Origin: Metopolophium dirhodum
Taxonomy: Eukaryota; Arthropoda; Insecta; Hemiptera; Aphididae
Direction: 5' to 3'
Length of the DNA: 64,000 nucleotides
NCBI RefSeq assembly: GCF_019925205.1
Contig: NC_083563.1
Span: 9,300,001 to 9,364,000 of the forward strand
How positions within the stretch are numbered: position 1 is the first letter of the stretch; every line of letters starts with the position of its first letter. The notes below the pieces were generated by a model. The model saw nothing but the letters and a program-made list of their open reading frames with translations. It was not told where the DNA came from and did no database searches. A program made the position numbers and the translations under genes. Positions 1 to 12,844 of this stretch are shown one piece after another.

Positions 1-1300
1 TTAAAGATAAGGATTATTCAAGGGTACCCGATTGTCAATGTTTAAGAAATTTGGCTAGAGGTTAAATCGTAAAAAAAAAATTGAAGGTGGGTGTTGGCGC
101 CCCCAGGCAAATGTGATTAGGAAACCAAAAAAAAAAATTTTGAATAAATTTAACAGTAGGAATACACATTACAAAGAACAAACTAAAATGCCCAGAATCT
201 TTAACAGAAAAAACTATTCAAAATATTTAGTTCATTAAACAAGGATTATTCAAAGGGTACCAGATTGTCAATGTTTAAAATATTCAACTAGAGTTGCATT
301 ACTAAAAAAAAAATTGAAGGAGGGTGTTGGTGCCCGCAGGCAAATGCATTTTAGGAAACAGAAAAAAAAATTTTGAATTAATTTAACAGTAGGAATACAC
401 ATTACAAAGAACAAACTAAAATGCCCAGAATCATTAAAGACTGATATTCACAGGGCACCAAGTTATCAATTTTCAAGTCAATACAAAATATTCAACTAGA
501 GTTGCATAACTAAAAAAAAAATTGATGGAGGGTGTTGGCGCCCGCAAGCAAATGCATTTTAGGAAACAGAAAAAAAATTTTGAATAAATTTAACAGTAGG
601 AATACACATTACAAAGTACAAACTAAAATGCCCATATGCTTAAACAAAAAAAACTATTTAAAATATTTAGTTCATTAAAGATAAAGATTATTCAAGGGTA
701 CCCGATTGTCAATGTTAAAAAAATTTGGCTAGAGGTTAAATCATAAAAAAAAAATTAAAAGAGGGTGTAAGCCTCTAAATTTTGAATAAATTTAACAGTA
801 GGAATACACATTACAAAGTACAAACTAAAATGCCCAGAATTGTAAACAGAAAAAACTATTCAAAATATTTAGTTCATTAAAGAATGATTATTTATAGGGC
901 ACCAAGTTATCAATTTTCAAGACCATACAAAATATTCAACTAGAGTTACATTACAAAAAAAAATATGAAGGAGGGTGTTGGCGCCGGCTTGTCAGTGTTT
1001 TAAAAATCTATATAGAAATATCTAGATAGGAATTAAATAACAGAAAAAAATTTTCTGAAGGCCTACAAATTTGAAAATATTCATATTAAAAATCAATTGA
1101 ATTAAATTTATGTAAAAAAATTTAAAGGGGAACGTGGGCTACCGCAGGCAAACGCATTTTAAGAAGCAGATAAAAAAATTAAAAAAAAATCATATGGCAC
1201 CAAGTTGTTAATGTAAAAAAAGATATATATAAAAGAATCAAAAAAAGTTAAATATATAAAAAAATTAATTGAATGGGGAACGTGAGAGAACGTAGCTAGT
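1..1300. repeat. Diverged tandem satellite, ~200-235 bp unit
   Basis: Five or so direct repeats can be read by eye. Units begin near 1, 235, 443, 672 and 876 with an ATTAAA-GATTATTCA-like start followed by GGGTACC or GGGCACC. Most then carry an A-run, the block GGTGTTGGCGCC, and a shared end that includes TTTAACAGTAGGAATACAC. A more decayed tail with the same blocks runs to about 1300. Units differ by substitutions and small indels, and some have lost the GGCGCC block, so the array is old. It starts at or before the window edge. No coding potential was seen. Confidence 0.8.
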
Positions 1301-2222
1301 CTCTTTTCAAATTATATATTATGTACACAGGTACTCAGCGTGCTCCTAGGTATAGCCGGTTAATTTTGAAAAATTTTTATACAAAAAAATCTACTAGAGT
1401 TCAATGAAGTGAAAAAAAAATTGTTTGAGAAATCTGGGTGAAATAACACTAAACAAAAGAATACGCTGGAAGCTAAATACTGCAATACATATTACTATAC
1501 TTACTACAATTCAAAAACTAGGTGTTGTTTACATTATAATAATGCGAACAGTTATTATGATCAGAGGTGTATCACGGTAATATATGTATTAGAAAATAAA
1601 TATAAAAATAAATGTAAATTATGAAGGATGCAAAGAAATTAAATGATAAAAGGTACTGCACGGACTCTACTATGTGATTGTAATTTATAAAGGACATAAA
1701 ATGTTTAATTTAAAATAATATTGTATTTGGTGGGTCTACAGTCAATATTAAATTACAAACTATAAAGTCTAAATGCAAATAAAAACATAGTCAGATATCT
1801 GTTTTAGTCTTTGTAAATATGTGCGGAAAAATTAGATTTAGAACAATGTAAAAAAATGTGGAAAGGAACCCTGAGAATTCTTTGACAATAGAATATTAAA
1901 ACACAAAACCATATATTAAACTAAAACTATTGATTTTATACATTTTCTATTTACAAAAACTCATAAGTATTGAAAACCTTATAAAACCCTAATAAAATAA
2001 TATTTTGTTATATTTTAAAATACATTTTATAATTTGTTGTGGTAAAAAAATCATTATTTAATGTTGGCTGTATTTAAGTTTTTAATAACTATACTGGTAC
2101 AACTCTTGCTGACAGTCTTTAAGACCGTGTTAAAAACTATGATAATTAGTTAACATCTAATTTCCTGCCCTATCACCTAACCTCACCTAACCAAATTAAT
2201 AATATTTAAATATTTTCGTTCA
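1301..2222. other. AT-rich intergenic DNA, no gene seen
   Basis: This stretch separates the satellite from the foldback structure. I see no exon-like block, no splice pairs around an open frame and no tRNA-like sequence. A short CCTAACCTCACCTAACC run near 2175-2192 resembles insect telomeric CCTAA units but is too short to mean much. Confidence 0.5.
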
Positions 2223-3457
2223 TTGTTATGTTTAAAATATCGAATACCTTGATAGTTAGTAGGAAAAGATCATCGCAAAGCTCACGACCGGTGATGGTAG
2301 TCGTCTATCATTACCATAGCTTCAACTAACCATAGGTTTACCTAACTAACCTTCTTATGACTTATTAGGACACTTTGAATAAAAAGATCCTGATTTGCAG
2401 GTTGCTGAACTTAAGTGTTTGATTATCAAGTTGATCCTTAGATTGTTGACAACCTTAATCCATGCTATGGATGAAGCCCATAGATAATAAAGATATGGAT
2501 AGTCCACGCCTATTTTAAATACATTGCAGGCCACGTTCCCGGAGGGGAAGGAAATTGAGGCTCCTCTATATTGATAGTCGATACTCGAGTTGGCCTCAAT
2601 TGTTCCCCTCGAAGATCAGACCGCTGATAAGACTATTATGTCCTATCTATTATGTTATATCTTTATTATCTATGATGGAGCCATACCCAGCTCACTCGTG
2701 TAAACAATTTGAAGCACATAAAAGCGATCAACGAGTCTCTATCTACTTTATTGGTGGACGGCACTTTAACTACGGACTGTAACGAGACAAAACCGGACGC
2801 CCCACTCACGTGGCGCACTCTCGTCACTAACCATTTATTCTCGCGTACCGAGTACCGTGACGCGCTTTTGCGCATCAATAACACATTACGCCCGCTGAAT
2901 GCAGCAACATCCGTTCACGACGCAACCTAGAGCGCGTGAAGAAGCAAACTTGCTTTGCGACGGCACGCCGCCCGAGTTAATAAGCTCATGTTCGTACCGA
3001 ACCCCTCAACTTAAAACCCTTTTGAAGACATCATTGAAATCAGCATGTTCCGAACTATCGATAATAGATTTCAATGGGTTTTAAGTTAAAAAGAAAACAT
3101 GGAAATCTTCAAAAACCTATTACATGTTTTATGCATCCCGTGAAAGTCATGAAAGTACCAGCCAGAAACACGGCCAAAACAACAGTTTCCCCGCTGAGCG
3201 CGGTATATTAGTGAGCCGGACGATAGTAGAACATCGTTATACACGGACGCCAATTACCAAACAGATAACAGCATTGCCCCCAGACTGAGTAAGCCGGACA
3301 ATATCGGACAAAACACGGATGCTCAATAGTCTGTCCCGGCTTTCCCTTTCCGCTCCGAACGACCGTGCGCTGTGAAAAAGTGTGCTGTTGTCGCTCGTTG
3401 CTCTACGTACACTCTGTGAGACGACCAATACCAGGCACCTCAGTAGTCAATCCGTCA

Positions 3458-3718
3458 GCCGAGTCGGGAACGCCGAGCCATCGCCGCGGCCGGCCGATCG
3501 TTATACTCCACTGAGTACGTCGAGAACGCCGAGCCATCGACGCCGCCGTCCGATCGTTATACTCTATACTCCACTGAGTGAGTCGAGAACGCCGAGCCAT
3601 CGCCGCCGCCGTCCGATCGTTATACTCTATACTCCACTGAGTGAGTCGAGAACGCCGAGCCATCGCCGCCGCCGTCCGATCGTTATACTCAATTGAGCGA
3701 GTCGAGAACGCCGAGCCA
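3458..3718. repeat. GC-rich ~63-bp minisatellite
   Basis: About four direct units carry the core GAGAACGCCGAGCCATCG followed by CCGTCCGATCGTTATACTC and TCCACTGAGTGAGTC. The two central units are almost identical, 63 bp and so a multiple of three. This is why a repeated RTPSHRRRRPIVIL-type peptide appears in one frame. The GC content is far above the surroundings, and the array sits in a broader GC-rich stretch (about 3150-3860) inside the foldback loop. I regard the peptide as a by-product of the repeat rather than a gene. Confidence 0.8.
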
Positions 3719-5574
3719 ACCTAACCGCCGTCCTCATCTACACCCCATTCACCGTCCACGCCGGTAAGTCACTATAAAGTGTTACCGTGCCACTGTACGA
3801 GCCGTTGTTATTGAAAGTACGCCGCCATCGAGAGCAGAGCATACTTCACCAGCTACCGAAAACTGTGAGTTATATGTTCGCATTCCCACCCCTTTATGTA
3901 ACCCCATTAAATATTTTTATTGTACACTCTGATGAGTATATTTAAAATAATTTATAAAATATTGTTGTACAAAACATTTGAATTATACAAAACTAAGATG
4001 AGGAGCATATTGGTTCAAAACATGATATTTCAATAAATAAAAACAATTTATTACCAACCAATTGCGTTTCATTACAGGTCCCTCAACTTACTTAGGCAAC
4101 CTTGAGGCATTTCCTTTTAGGTAATTAATTAAATCCTCAAACATAACTCTTAATTCAAGAGTTTGTAACTAATACAATCATAATATAATATGAGTATAGT
4201 ACATTTCGTAATATTTTTTTATAATATTTACTGTTAGTGAAATATTAAGTTTGTATTTCTAATATAATATATATTATGATATTTATTCGTCCATAAATAC
4301 CACTTGCACCATGGCCCCTCGATATAGTAATGTGGCGACCCGGCACATCGCTTTTAGATAAATGATTAAATACTTAATCAAGTCTTCCAATTTACTAAAC
4401 ATTTATATTTTGTAGACGATTTGAAGAAAAATTTAAAATTGAAGAGAGACTGTGTGAATTAACAACATTTTTGGTATGAAATGTTTATTTGAACACCTGT
4501 TATAATGTGTTATATTGAACTTAAGTTAATTTTTTATAATGTACTATAGTAAACATTTGAACATTTATTACAATATACGTATGTTATATATAGATTTCGA
4601 GTATGATTTTTTTTAGTTTTTTTTTTGAAAGTTACCCACCTACTACAATACAAGACACTTTATTTTTATATTTTGAAGCAATATATGATTTGGATTATTT
4701 ACATCTATATAAACTAAATTTCAGACCCATAGTTTAGTATTTAAAGTTTGTATGATCAAAGCCGTGGAACCAAATTTTATCAGACTCTACTAGAATGTTG
4801 TAGTTAAATTAAACTATAATAAGTATGTGGAATAACAGTACCTAACCTTCTATGATAATTTGTTATGAATATAATATTTTAAGTAATAGCTCAAATTTAG
4901 CACTTTTACGGTACTTAATACATTTTCCTAATATTTTAACAGAAATTATGGAGCTAAAAATATAGAAATACCTATATTATGTCACGGTCCATAGTTCATA
5001 GTTTTGTTTCATTTATAATAATAATGCTTTTTAATATACTTTTTCATAAATTAATATTTATTACAGTTGGCTTTTATGATTTGTTTGAACTATTAGTACG
5101 TATTTTTTTTGGGAGATCCCTATTATTACAACACCGTTACAAATATGCGTTTTTTTTTTGGTTAGTTAATATAATTGCATGTTTTCATGATTTCTTCGTA
5201 TTTATGCTTATTTTCTTAAAATGTTTTTATATTTTCGGTTCATCCATTACCTACCTCCATACCTACCTACAAAGTGTGTAAATAAAGAATTTTTTTTGTA
5301 AACCAATTTGAACTATAATTTATTAATTTAAAAAATTTTTCATTTAAACGTTTTCATTTGTATTTTTTTGAATTTTAAGTTCATATTTTTGAATATTTCA
5401 GTGTGTATATTTGCCTGTTTTTAGTGCATACATGCATATTTAACACTTTTTCATTGCATTAAATTCACAGCCCTGCTAATTACTTTTACTTCCAATCATA
5501 ATACCTACCACAGTTAATGTTAAATGTCAAATTGTCAACAATCAACTGCTTCTTCAACTTGATAACACTTAGAA

Positions 5575-5699
5575 GATGTCAGATTTTTAGCGCACCATTT
5601 ATCTCTCTCTCTGACCCAATCATTTTAGTGTTTTTTTAATGGTACATTTGGTATGCTACGCGTGGGTCAAAGATGGAAAACAAATAGTGCGCTGACATC
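5575..5699. mobile_element. Short palindromic MITE-like repeat
   Basis: The two ends are imperfect inverted repeats. The left end reads GATGTCAG then AGCGCACCATTTATCT and TGACCC. The right end, read inverted, is GATGTCAG-CGCACTATTTGTTT then TTGACCC. It is about 125 bp long and abuts the inner end of the right foldback arm. No coding sequence. A target duplication is not clear. Confidence 0.5.
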
Positions 5700-6889
5700 C
5701 CAACCGGCAACAAGTTTACACGAGTGAGCTGGGTATGGCTCCATCATAGATAATAAAGATATGGATAGGACATAATGGTCTTATCAATGGTCTTCGAGGG
5801 GAACAATAAATTGAGGCCAAATAAAGTATACTTATATCGAGTATTGACTATCGACTATCAATATAAAAGAGCCTCAATTGCCATCCCCTCCGGGAACGCG
5901 GCTTCAAATGTATTTAACATAGGCGTGGACTATCCATATCTTTATTATCTATGGGCTTCATCCACAGCATGGATTAAGGTGTCAACAATCAAAGGATCAA
6001 CTTGATAATCAAACACTTAAGTTCAGCAACCTGCAAATCAGGATCTTTTTATTCAAAGTGTCCTAATAAGTCATAAGAAGGTTAGTTAGGTAAACCTATG
6101 GTTAGTTGAAGCCAAAGAGTCAATAGGGCCTTTGCAATTCAAGATCTTTTCCTACGTATTCGGCATTGTTAACATAACTATTCTACCTTTACACTTTTTC
6201 TTCCCCCGTCTCTCACAGCTATATACAGGTTCAGCCACTCTCATTCCACACCTCCATATGATCGGTATTCTGTCTATCCATCTCTTCTTCAGTCTTCTCG
6301 TCCATCATTTCTCCCCTAAATTAACTTCTATAGCCACTCTCACTATCTCTTATCATACAGTGACCGAACCACCTAAACCTATTCTCTCTTGTTTTCACTA
6401 CAATATGTACACTACCCTACACTACCCTTAATTAATTAATTTCTTATTCTATCCTCTTTTGTACCTTAACACCTTACTTATTATTCTCATATCTGCTACT
6501 CTCACTCCACTTACCTACCCTAACCTTACATTTCTTTTTCATTTTTCCCTATCATACACCAAACATTCTGAAATCCAGTTGACCCATTTCCTTATCTTCG
6601 CCATATCACACACTTCCTAATTCCTATTCACTCAGTCTCTAGTTACCTACAAGTCATCGTACTTGATTATCGGTGAAAATATTTAAATATCATTGAGCGA
6701 ATTCCCTACTCGAAAGAATTGCTTAAAAAAATATCATACCTCACCAATTTTCTAATTTTGAACACGACTTTATTGATAGCCCGAATAGTGTTATACCAGT
6801 ATAGTTACAATACAAATATTGAAAATTTTCGGGCAATACATCCCCTGATCAATTAACTATAATAAAAAAAACCTACTGAGATGAACCTT

Positions 6890-7110
6890 ATTAAATCATT
6901 TAAATTGTCCAGAACAAGCCCCTAGTTGTTGGTCGCATGCCAATTTTAACCATATACTAGACCACAAGTTTATAGACATTCTATAATGCATTCTGCTGCC
7001 GGTGGCCCTAGACACTGTTGGGGAAATTATAATATTTCTTTAGTAATTAAATTACGATACGAATTATAAGTTACGTAGGTACTTGTCCAATACTCGACTA
7101 CCAGAATTTA
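6890..7110. repeat. Dispersed repeat X, copy 1
   Basis: This block matches 12845-13045 in the same orientation. Shared blocks include CGCATGCCAA, AAGTTTATAGACATTCTA, ACATTCT(C/G)C(C/T)GCC and GGTACTTGTCCAA(A/T)ACTCGACTACC. The order is kept and the similarity is clear by eye, with scattered substitutions. Function unknown. Confidence 0.6.
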
Positions 7111-7679
7111 AATTAATGAATGTGATGTACCTAGGTAACATATCGATCGATTCTAAAACAGAAACTTAACCTAGGTACAAATAATATCACAATATCAAAT
7201 AGTGAAATGTGAAAATTTGAAGAAAATTTCCTATAGGTATATCCCGTAAAACCCCCAAAATAAAACGTACGTTTGAGGTGTTCTCTTAAAACCCAAATAT
7301 TTAATGCCCGTATCCCGTATGCATAGAAAATGTATGTTTCACATTTAACGAAAACTAAAACTATCGTGACGGAACTGAATTACGAAGAACGTATAAAACA
7401 AAAATAATCGTCACCAAGTGATAGGTATAATCTGCTATGTACTTACAAATCATATTAAATAACATTAATCAATATGTATTTTCTTATTTTGTTAGGTAGG
7501 TATAAAAACCTATCTTCCTACTTATAAAAGCATTACCTAATCATTGATTTAAAATTTTAAAAATTATTCTACTATAACAATAAATTAACAGTTGTAGGCA
7601 AAGTATTATAATTTAAGGTACTTTTCATAATATCCTAATTTTTGTACACCTATAACAACTGGATTTTAAAAACTACTCT

Positions 7680-8032
7680 ACGTCTAGCGGGTATATAAGT
7701 TTGTCTGACAATAAATATTTACATTAGGTCTACCGCGTCAACAGAGTAGTAGGAAAAAACTTACGTAATTATTTATTCTTCCGACGAAACGCGGTCCCTT
7801 TGAGTGCATAATATTGTCTAGTGTCAGAGCTGTGCGTCTCCGTCAAGGAAAATGCAGCGCGCGTCTTCATATATCCGATCCAAAAGTTCAGTCTGGAAGT
7901 ATTGAGATTAATGACATTTATAAAAATAGGCACCTAGTTTAATATGCTTAATAGCACCTAACGAAATATGTGAGTACGTATTGGAATCGCTGTTCGTCTC
8001 AAACGATTGTCATTTGCCATAGATTATTTATA
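7680..8032 (-). repeat. Exon-like block Y, copy 1
   Basis: One of three direct copies (with 10060-10450 and 12185-12700). Read on the - strand it starts with an ATGGCAAAT motif (8020-8012). A GC-rich part follows, ending near CGTTTCGTCGGAAGAA. Next comes a splice-donor-like GTAAGT (7763 downward), then a conserved intron-like AAATATTTATTGTC. A short - strand frame starting ATG AAG ACG codes MKTRAAFSLTETHSSDTRQY and ends with a stop just before the donor. The three copies keep the donor but not an obvious reading frame, so this may be a decayed duplicated exon or a non-coding repeat. Confidence 0.5.
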
Positions 8033-10059
8033 ATTATAACCTAACCGTCCCAATCATAGAAAATATATATATGGTCCTAACCGATGGATGATGGATATTT
8101 TTACATTATCTTCAAAAAAACATTTATTTGTTTCTACTAGACGCAAATGCGGTAAATTGAATTCAAATTTATAATATAGATAACGGTTTTTTTACTTGGT
8201 AACCATTTATTTATTACTTGGTTTATAAACAAATTCTAATTGATATAAAATAGTAATTATATAAAAATAGTTTTATTGATCCCAATATTTAAAAATAATG
8301 TTTCAAATAAAATAATAAAAAAATTTAAGAAATACCTATTAATTAATATGTATTACCTAAATAACAAAATAACTAAATAAATTCGTGTTTTTTTTTAAAC
8401 ATTTTCACGTCCACCCCCCCCCCCCCTCACCCCTTGACAAAATCATTCGACTCATTTAGCTACTTTATGAATTAAAAACGATACATTGAAAGTACAAAAC
8501 TGTACCTATACCTACATAATAGTTATCAACCTATTAACCCATCAATAATATTATATTTTTTATCGTGTACACTAATCGATTGGTATATACAAAATAACGT
8601 TAAGTTATAAATAGGACGTGGATTTAAATGCATTAAAAATAAGAAAAATACGATTTAATGCACTTATATTACAAAGCTTAATAAAATGGCCAGAAAAATT
8701 AAAAGTCCAATTTAAACGAATATAAAATAAAATTTAGATAAGTGTATAGGTAGTGTATTCGTTATATTTTGAGTTTCATTATAGCACATCAGTCGATCAG
8801 ATGCTATTTAATATTTTAAAATAAAAAAATTCGACAGTAATTCCATATTGGCAAGTGTTGTTTTCTATAACTGAAGACTGAAGTTATAGTATCGAACATA
8901 ATGGGTACGTAAAAAAATAGAAATATAAGAAAAAAAATTACCTTTATTTAATTGTATTTAATTTTTTTCTAATAAGTTTTTATAAAATTGACTTTATCCC
9001 ATATAAATGTTCTAATTTCATTTTTCAATTCGTTGATAATATATGAAACGAATTCTTTGCTTGGAAAGCAATGTTTTAGAAAATTCAGAAAATGCAGTTT
9101 ATATTTAAATATTATAAATAATAATTTGTGATGCATTGATGCGGATGAGTGAGGGGGTGGACAATCAGCCGAACCGAAATCTAACATCTTAAACACTTAA
9201 TATAAACAATTTTTCACACACGCGTCATGATATGAAAATAAAAAAATATTTATAATTCATGTTTATACCGATTTTCTACCGAAAAAATAAATTACTTTAA
9301 TCTCAATATTATTTATTAGTCAACGATATCTTTGCTCAGAATCGTTTTTCGTTTGTTCGTTTTGTATTTTAATAATTTATACGTGGATATATTATTATTA
9401 CTAATAATTATAGTAGACAGTAGTTGTGTTTGTTTTTTTTCATTAATTTATTTAGTACTATACCAATAAATTATATACTTATTAATAATTTTTAAAACAT
9501 TGTGTTCAAAAAAATAAAAAAAAAATGTGATTTTAATTAGAGTCTTGTAATGTACCTACCTATATTTAAAAAATAAATAAATATAATAATAACTGTTGAA
9601 CTTTTAGAGCATAATAGGTAACACATTCGTGTATGTAGTATTACACTATTTATATAGGTATATTTATATACCTATACGAGTATATGAGTAGGTATATTAT
9701 TCATAAGTGCGCACACGTCAGGATAGGCAGTTGACCATTCCGTGAATATACTTTTATGTGTACATGGTTATACATCCCTAATCCCTATGATATAGAATAT
9801 AGAATATATTAGGTGAACAATAGAAGTTAAGTATGTGACACTAAATTAATAGTTACCTATAACTTATAACGTTGTATTTGGAAAAAAAATTACCAGTTAT
9901 TAATTAAAATTGTATCTTATGACTATTATCAGTTATAAGTCATACCATATATTTCTATAAATTAAACCAAAATATTTATATATTTATATTAAGTACCCTG
10001 TATAGGAATGCACCTATTAATTATAATTATTCTACAAACAGGGACTGGAAAAACGACGA

Positions 10060-10450
10060 CGGCGTTTATATCTCGCGTATTTTATACATTTCTAGTCCGG
10101 AACTAAAATATGCGCCTACAACACTTGGATGGCACATTTTTCGTGACATTAAATATTTGTTTTAAGTCTTAAAAGTAAATTTAAGCCCCAAAAGAATATA
10201 AGAACAAACTTACTTTAATTATCGACTCCTTCGGCGGAATCCGTGACGTGTGTGAACTGCGACGGCGACGCCCATGAGGAAACGCTCCAGAATACAGCCA
10301 GAACTTAAAATATTGTGATTTATGAAAAATAAAATTATACGAAACGCAGTAAGTTTTTTGCTCATATCTTCTTTCCTTATTGAAATTTTAGAATTTTTAA
10401 TCGACTGTGTCTTCTGCAACGACTTTGAGATTTGCCATAGATTAAATAAA
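10060..10450 (-). repeat. Exon-like block Y, copy 2
   Basis: Second copy of the block. On the - strand it carries ATGGCAAAT (10438-10430), a GC-rich part ending GGATTCCGCCGAAGGAGTCG, and a donor-like AAAGTAAGTTTG (10217-10206). It then has the conserved flank with AAATATTTAATGTC. In one frame a peptide starting MSKKLTAFRIILFFINHN and ending GFRRRSR runs to a stop 5 nt before the donor. The copy is a direct repeat of the others, about 2.4 kb from copy 1 and 2.25 kb from copy 3. Confidence 0.5.
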
Positions 10451-12184
10451 TAAATGATAGATATTATACTAGGTACGTCATGTATCCACGGATATAATAT
10501 AATGCAACTTTTTATATCAAAGAGTTCTGTGTTAACGGCCAATTTGTTCATTGAAATTTGATATGACAATAAACCAAAATAGTTTATAATTTTGAATTTG
10601 AATTATAATAATATGATATAGGTATTATTTAAATTATTATTTTCGTTTATCAATTTAATTATTGATTAAGGTGGTGAATAGATATCAGAAGCACAAAAAT
10701 ATTTTTATAAGAGCATATTGTATTTTATGAATTATTAAATAAAAATGTGATTACTGGATTTTAGAGTTAACATAAAGCCATAAAAGTATACAGTAAATTC
10801 ATCAAATACTATAATACCAACTATATTTTTACAATGATGTGTGTTTTTTTTTTTTTAATATTTTTAATTATTTTTTCTTGTGGTCTGTATAAACGATAAG
10901 TATTCGTAATAAAGATTCAATTTTCATATATATTTGTAATCATATGTTTATTTTTAGTTTAATTTAATTGTAGGTATTTAGTAAATAATAATAGGTATAC
11001 GAAATTGTGTTTTCGAATAGCAATTTATTGTTTGTATTAATACCTACACCATAATAGGGAACTAAAATTTTGTAAATGATGTACAAATGTATTTTTGGTG
11101 TTTTAAGGCTGCTGTAAAATCAATTTATGAGAATCTTTGCATTAAATTGTTAGGATTACTTGATATGAATAATTATTTTATTACATATTGGTAAGTCGAT
11201 CAGAAACTATATTTACACTGAATGTTAATAGTAAAAAGCTATTAAAAAATCTATTATTTGTATTTATTTGTTAATAATAATTAAGACTTAAATATTAGCA
11301 GTAATCTTGTTCCTTTCACAAAATGTTTTTTAATTATTTTTAATTTACATTTACATTTATCCCAAAGTGATCTCTGAATAATCATCCAATGATGAATTTA
11401 ATAGTTACATTCTCGGTTACATTAATTGGATTATAAATTAAAATAAACTATAGTTTCCAGCTTCTACTACAACATTATTTTATATTTTATTTTATGTTTT
11501 TAATTTTTTAAACGCAGTCTGCCCCTTGTGTTGGTGATTTTACATGTAATATAATAAAATTGATACTAGTGATGAGTAGGTAAGTTTACCTTATTGTTTA
11601 ATCAAATTATTTACACGATTATTAACTAAAAAAATATCTATGAAGTATAAACATCCGCATTTCCATTAACTATAAATTCATAATTGTATGAGCTATACAT
11701 GTTACATATATTTTTCGAAAAAACTATTTAAAAAAACAAGAATAATTCCTATTTGATGTCACACGGGTTGATCTAGCAACTGACTGCTACGACAACTGTG
11801 CAATTTTTTTTAAGCATAATACGTTTTGAAAACGTCCAGAAAAGAGTTTGTTTTAAGACTGTCTGTCTTGATAACAACTAATTTAATTTAGAGTGTATTG
11901 TTATATTATATTATAACGAAATTAATAATTATAGTAAAATATATAATTGCAAGACATTTAATACCTATATCTATAGCCATCTAGGGTATAAACTACACTA
12001 AAAAAGGTGTAAGTATGCTAATAAAATATATGAGGTGTATAATGTATTTATGTATATAAAAATATAAAATATAAAGATTTATAACATTATATTGTTTTAA
12101 ATTCTACGCGCAAACCTAAGGTGATACCTGGCGTATAGTATAACATGCAAAAAGGTGCGTATTAAACTTGACGTGGTGAAACGA

Positions 12185-12700
12185 AGACGGTCTCGCGTAT
12201 TTTATACATTGCGCTATTGGGATTAAACTTATAAATGCTTCTACGTCGCCTAGTTAACAGATTGTCCGTGGCAATAAATATTTAATTTAAGTCTAAAAAG
12301 TAAATGTAAAATAGTAGGTAATAATTATATGAAAACAAACTTACTCGTAAACATCTACTCTTCCGGTGAAACGTAGCTAGAGTGCCGCCATCGCCGAAGA
12401 AACAGCTATCTTCATCCATCTTCATCTAATCATCTCACTCCGATGAGCTGAAACTTGAAAGTATCGAAATGTTTTATGAAAATAACCTGATCCAACGAAA
12501 TTTGCGAGTTTTTGTTACAACTAATACGGTTTAACGAACTGTTCGTTTATATTTGTGGCCTATTATTTTTTTGTTCACTGAAATCAAAATATACAATATA
12601 TTATATTTATAATACAATAGTATTGCTGAAATTATTAGAATTGTTAACCGTCGCCGACGAATTTCGACAATTGACGATTGCCATAGATATTATTAAATAT
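12185..12700 (-). repeat. Exon-like block Y, copy 3
   Basis: Third copy. On the - strand it begins ATGGCAATC (12684-12676). Its GC-rich part contains a frame M-K-M-D-E-D-S-C-F-F-G-D-G-G that stays open through CGTTTCACCGGAAGAGTAG to the donor-like GAGTAAGTTTG (12346-12336). It shares TCTCGCGTATTTTATACATT with copy 2 on the + strand, and AATAAATATTT with both. Of the three it has the longest open frame into the donor. Confidence 0.5.
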
Positions 12701-12844
12701 ATTATTAACTATGATAAATCCAAAGAACTTATATATTATTATATAAGTGCTCAGTATACCTATACGGTATATTTATAAATCGTATGTTTTTTTACAGAAA
12801 TCTTCGTGATCTGCAATGCACCTATTCTGGTTTTCTATTTCAAT

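Larger units (their letters stand above)
2223..6180. mobile_element. Foldback-like structure with long inverted arms (~450-480 bp) and ~3 kb loop
   Basis: The left arm (about 2223-2705) is the inverted complement of the right arm (about 5714-6180). Shared landmarks are the CCATACCCAGCTCACTCGTG block at the inner ends (2705 against 5714), a GGATGAAGCCCATAGATAAT block, the CTAACCATAGGTTTACCTAA block, and AGGAAAAGATC near the outer ends (2261-2271 against 6143-6153). Arms have diverged with small indels. The loop contains a GC-rich minisatellite (3458-3718) and an AT-rich part, with no recognisable transposase. It could be a non-autonomous long-TIR (foldback) element or two inverted copies of one repeat. 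The outer ends are approximate, and I could not define a target duplication. Confidence 0.65.

Noticed and set aside
2709..3084. Overlapping + frames of 61-73 codons in the GC-richer left part of the foldback loop
   Set aside because: They could be a degraded transposon protein, but three short overlapping frames without a recognisable motif are not enough for a call.
3382..3696. 104-codon + frame and 86-codon - frame with repeated Arg-rich peptides
   Set aside because: Both are products of the 63-bp minisatellite.
4979..5281. 100-codon hydrophobic + frame in the foldback loop
   Set aside because: Phe/Ile-rich translation of AT-rich DNA. No splice, signal or domain evidence.
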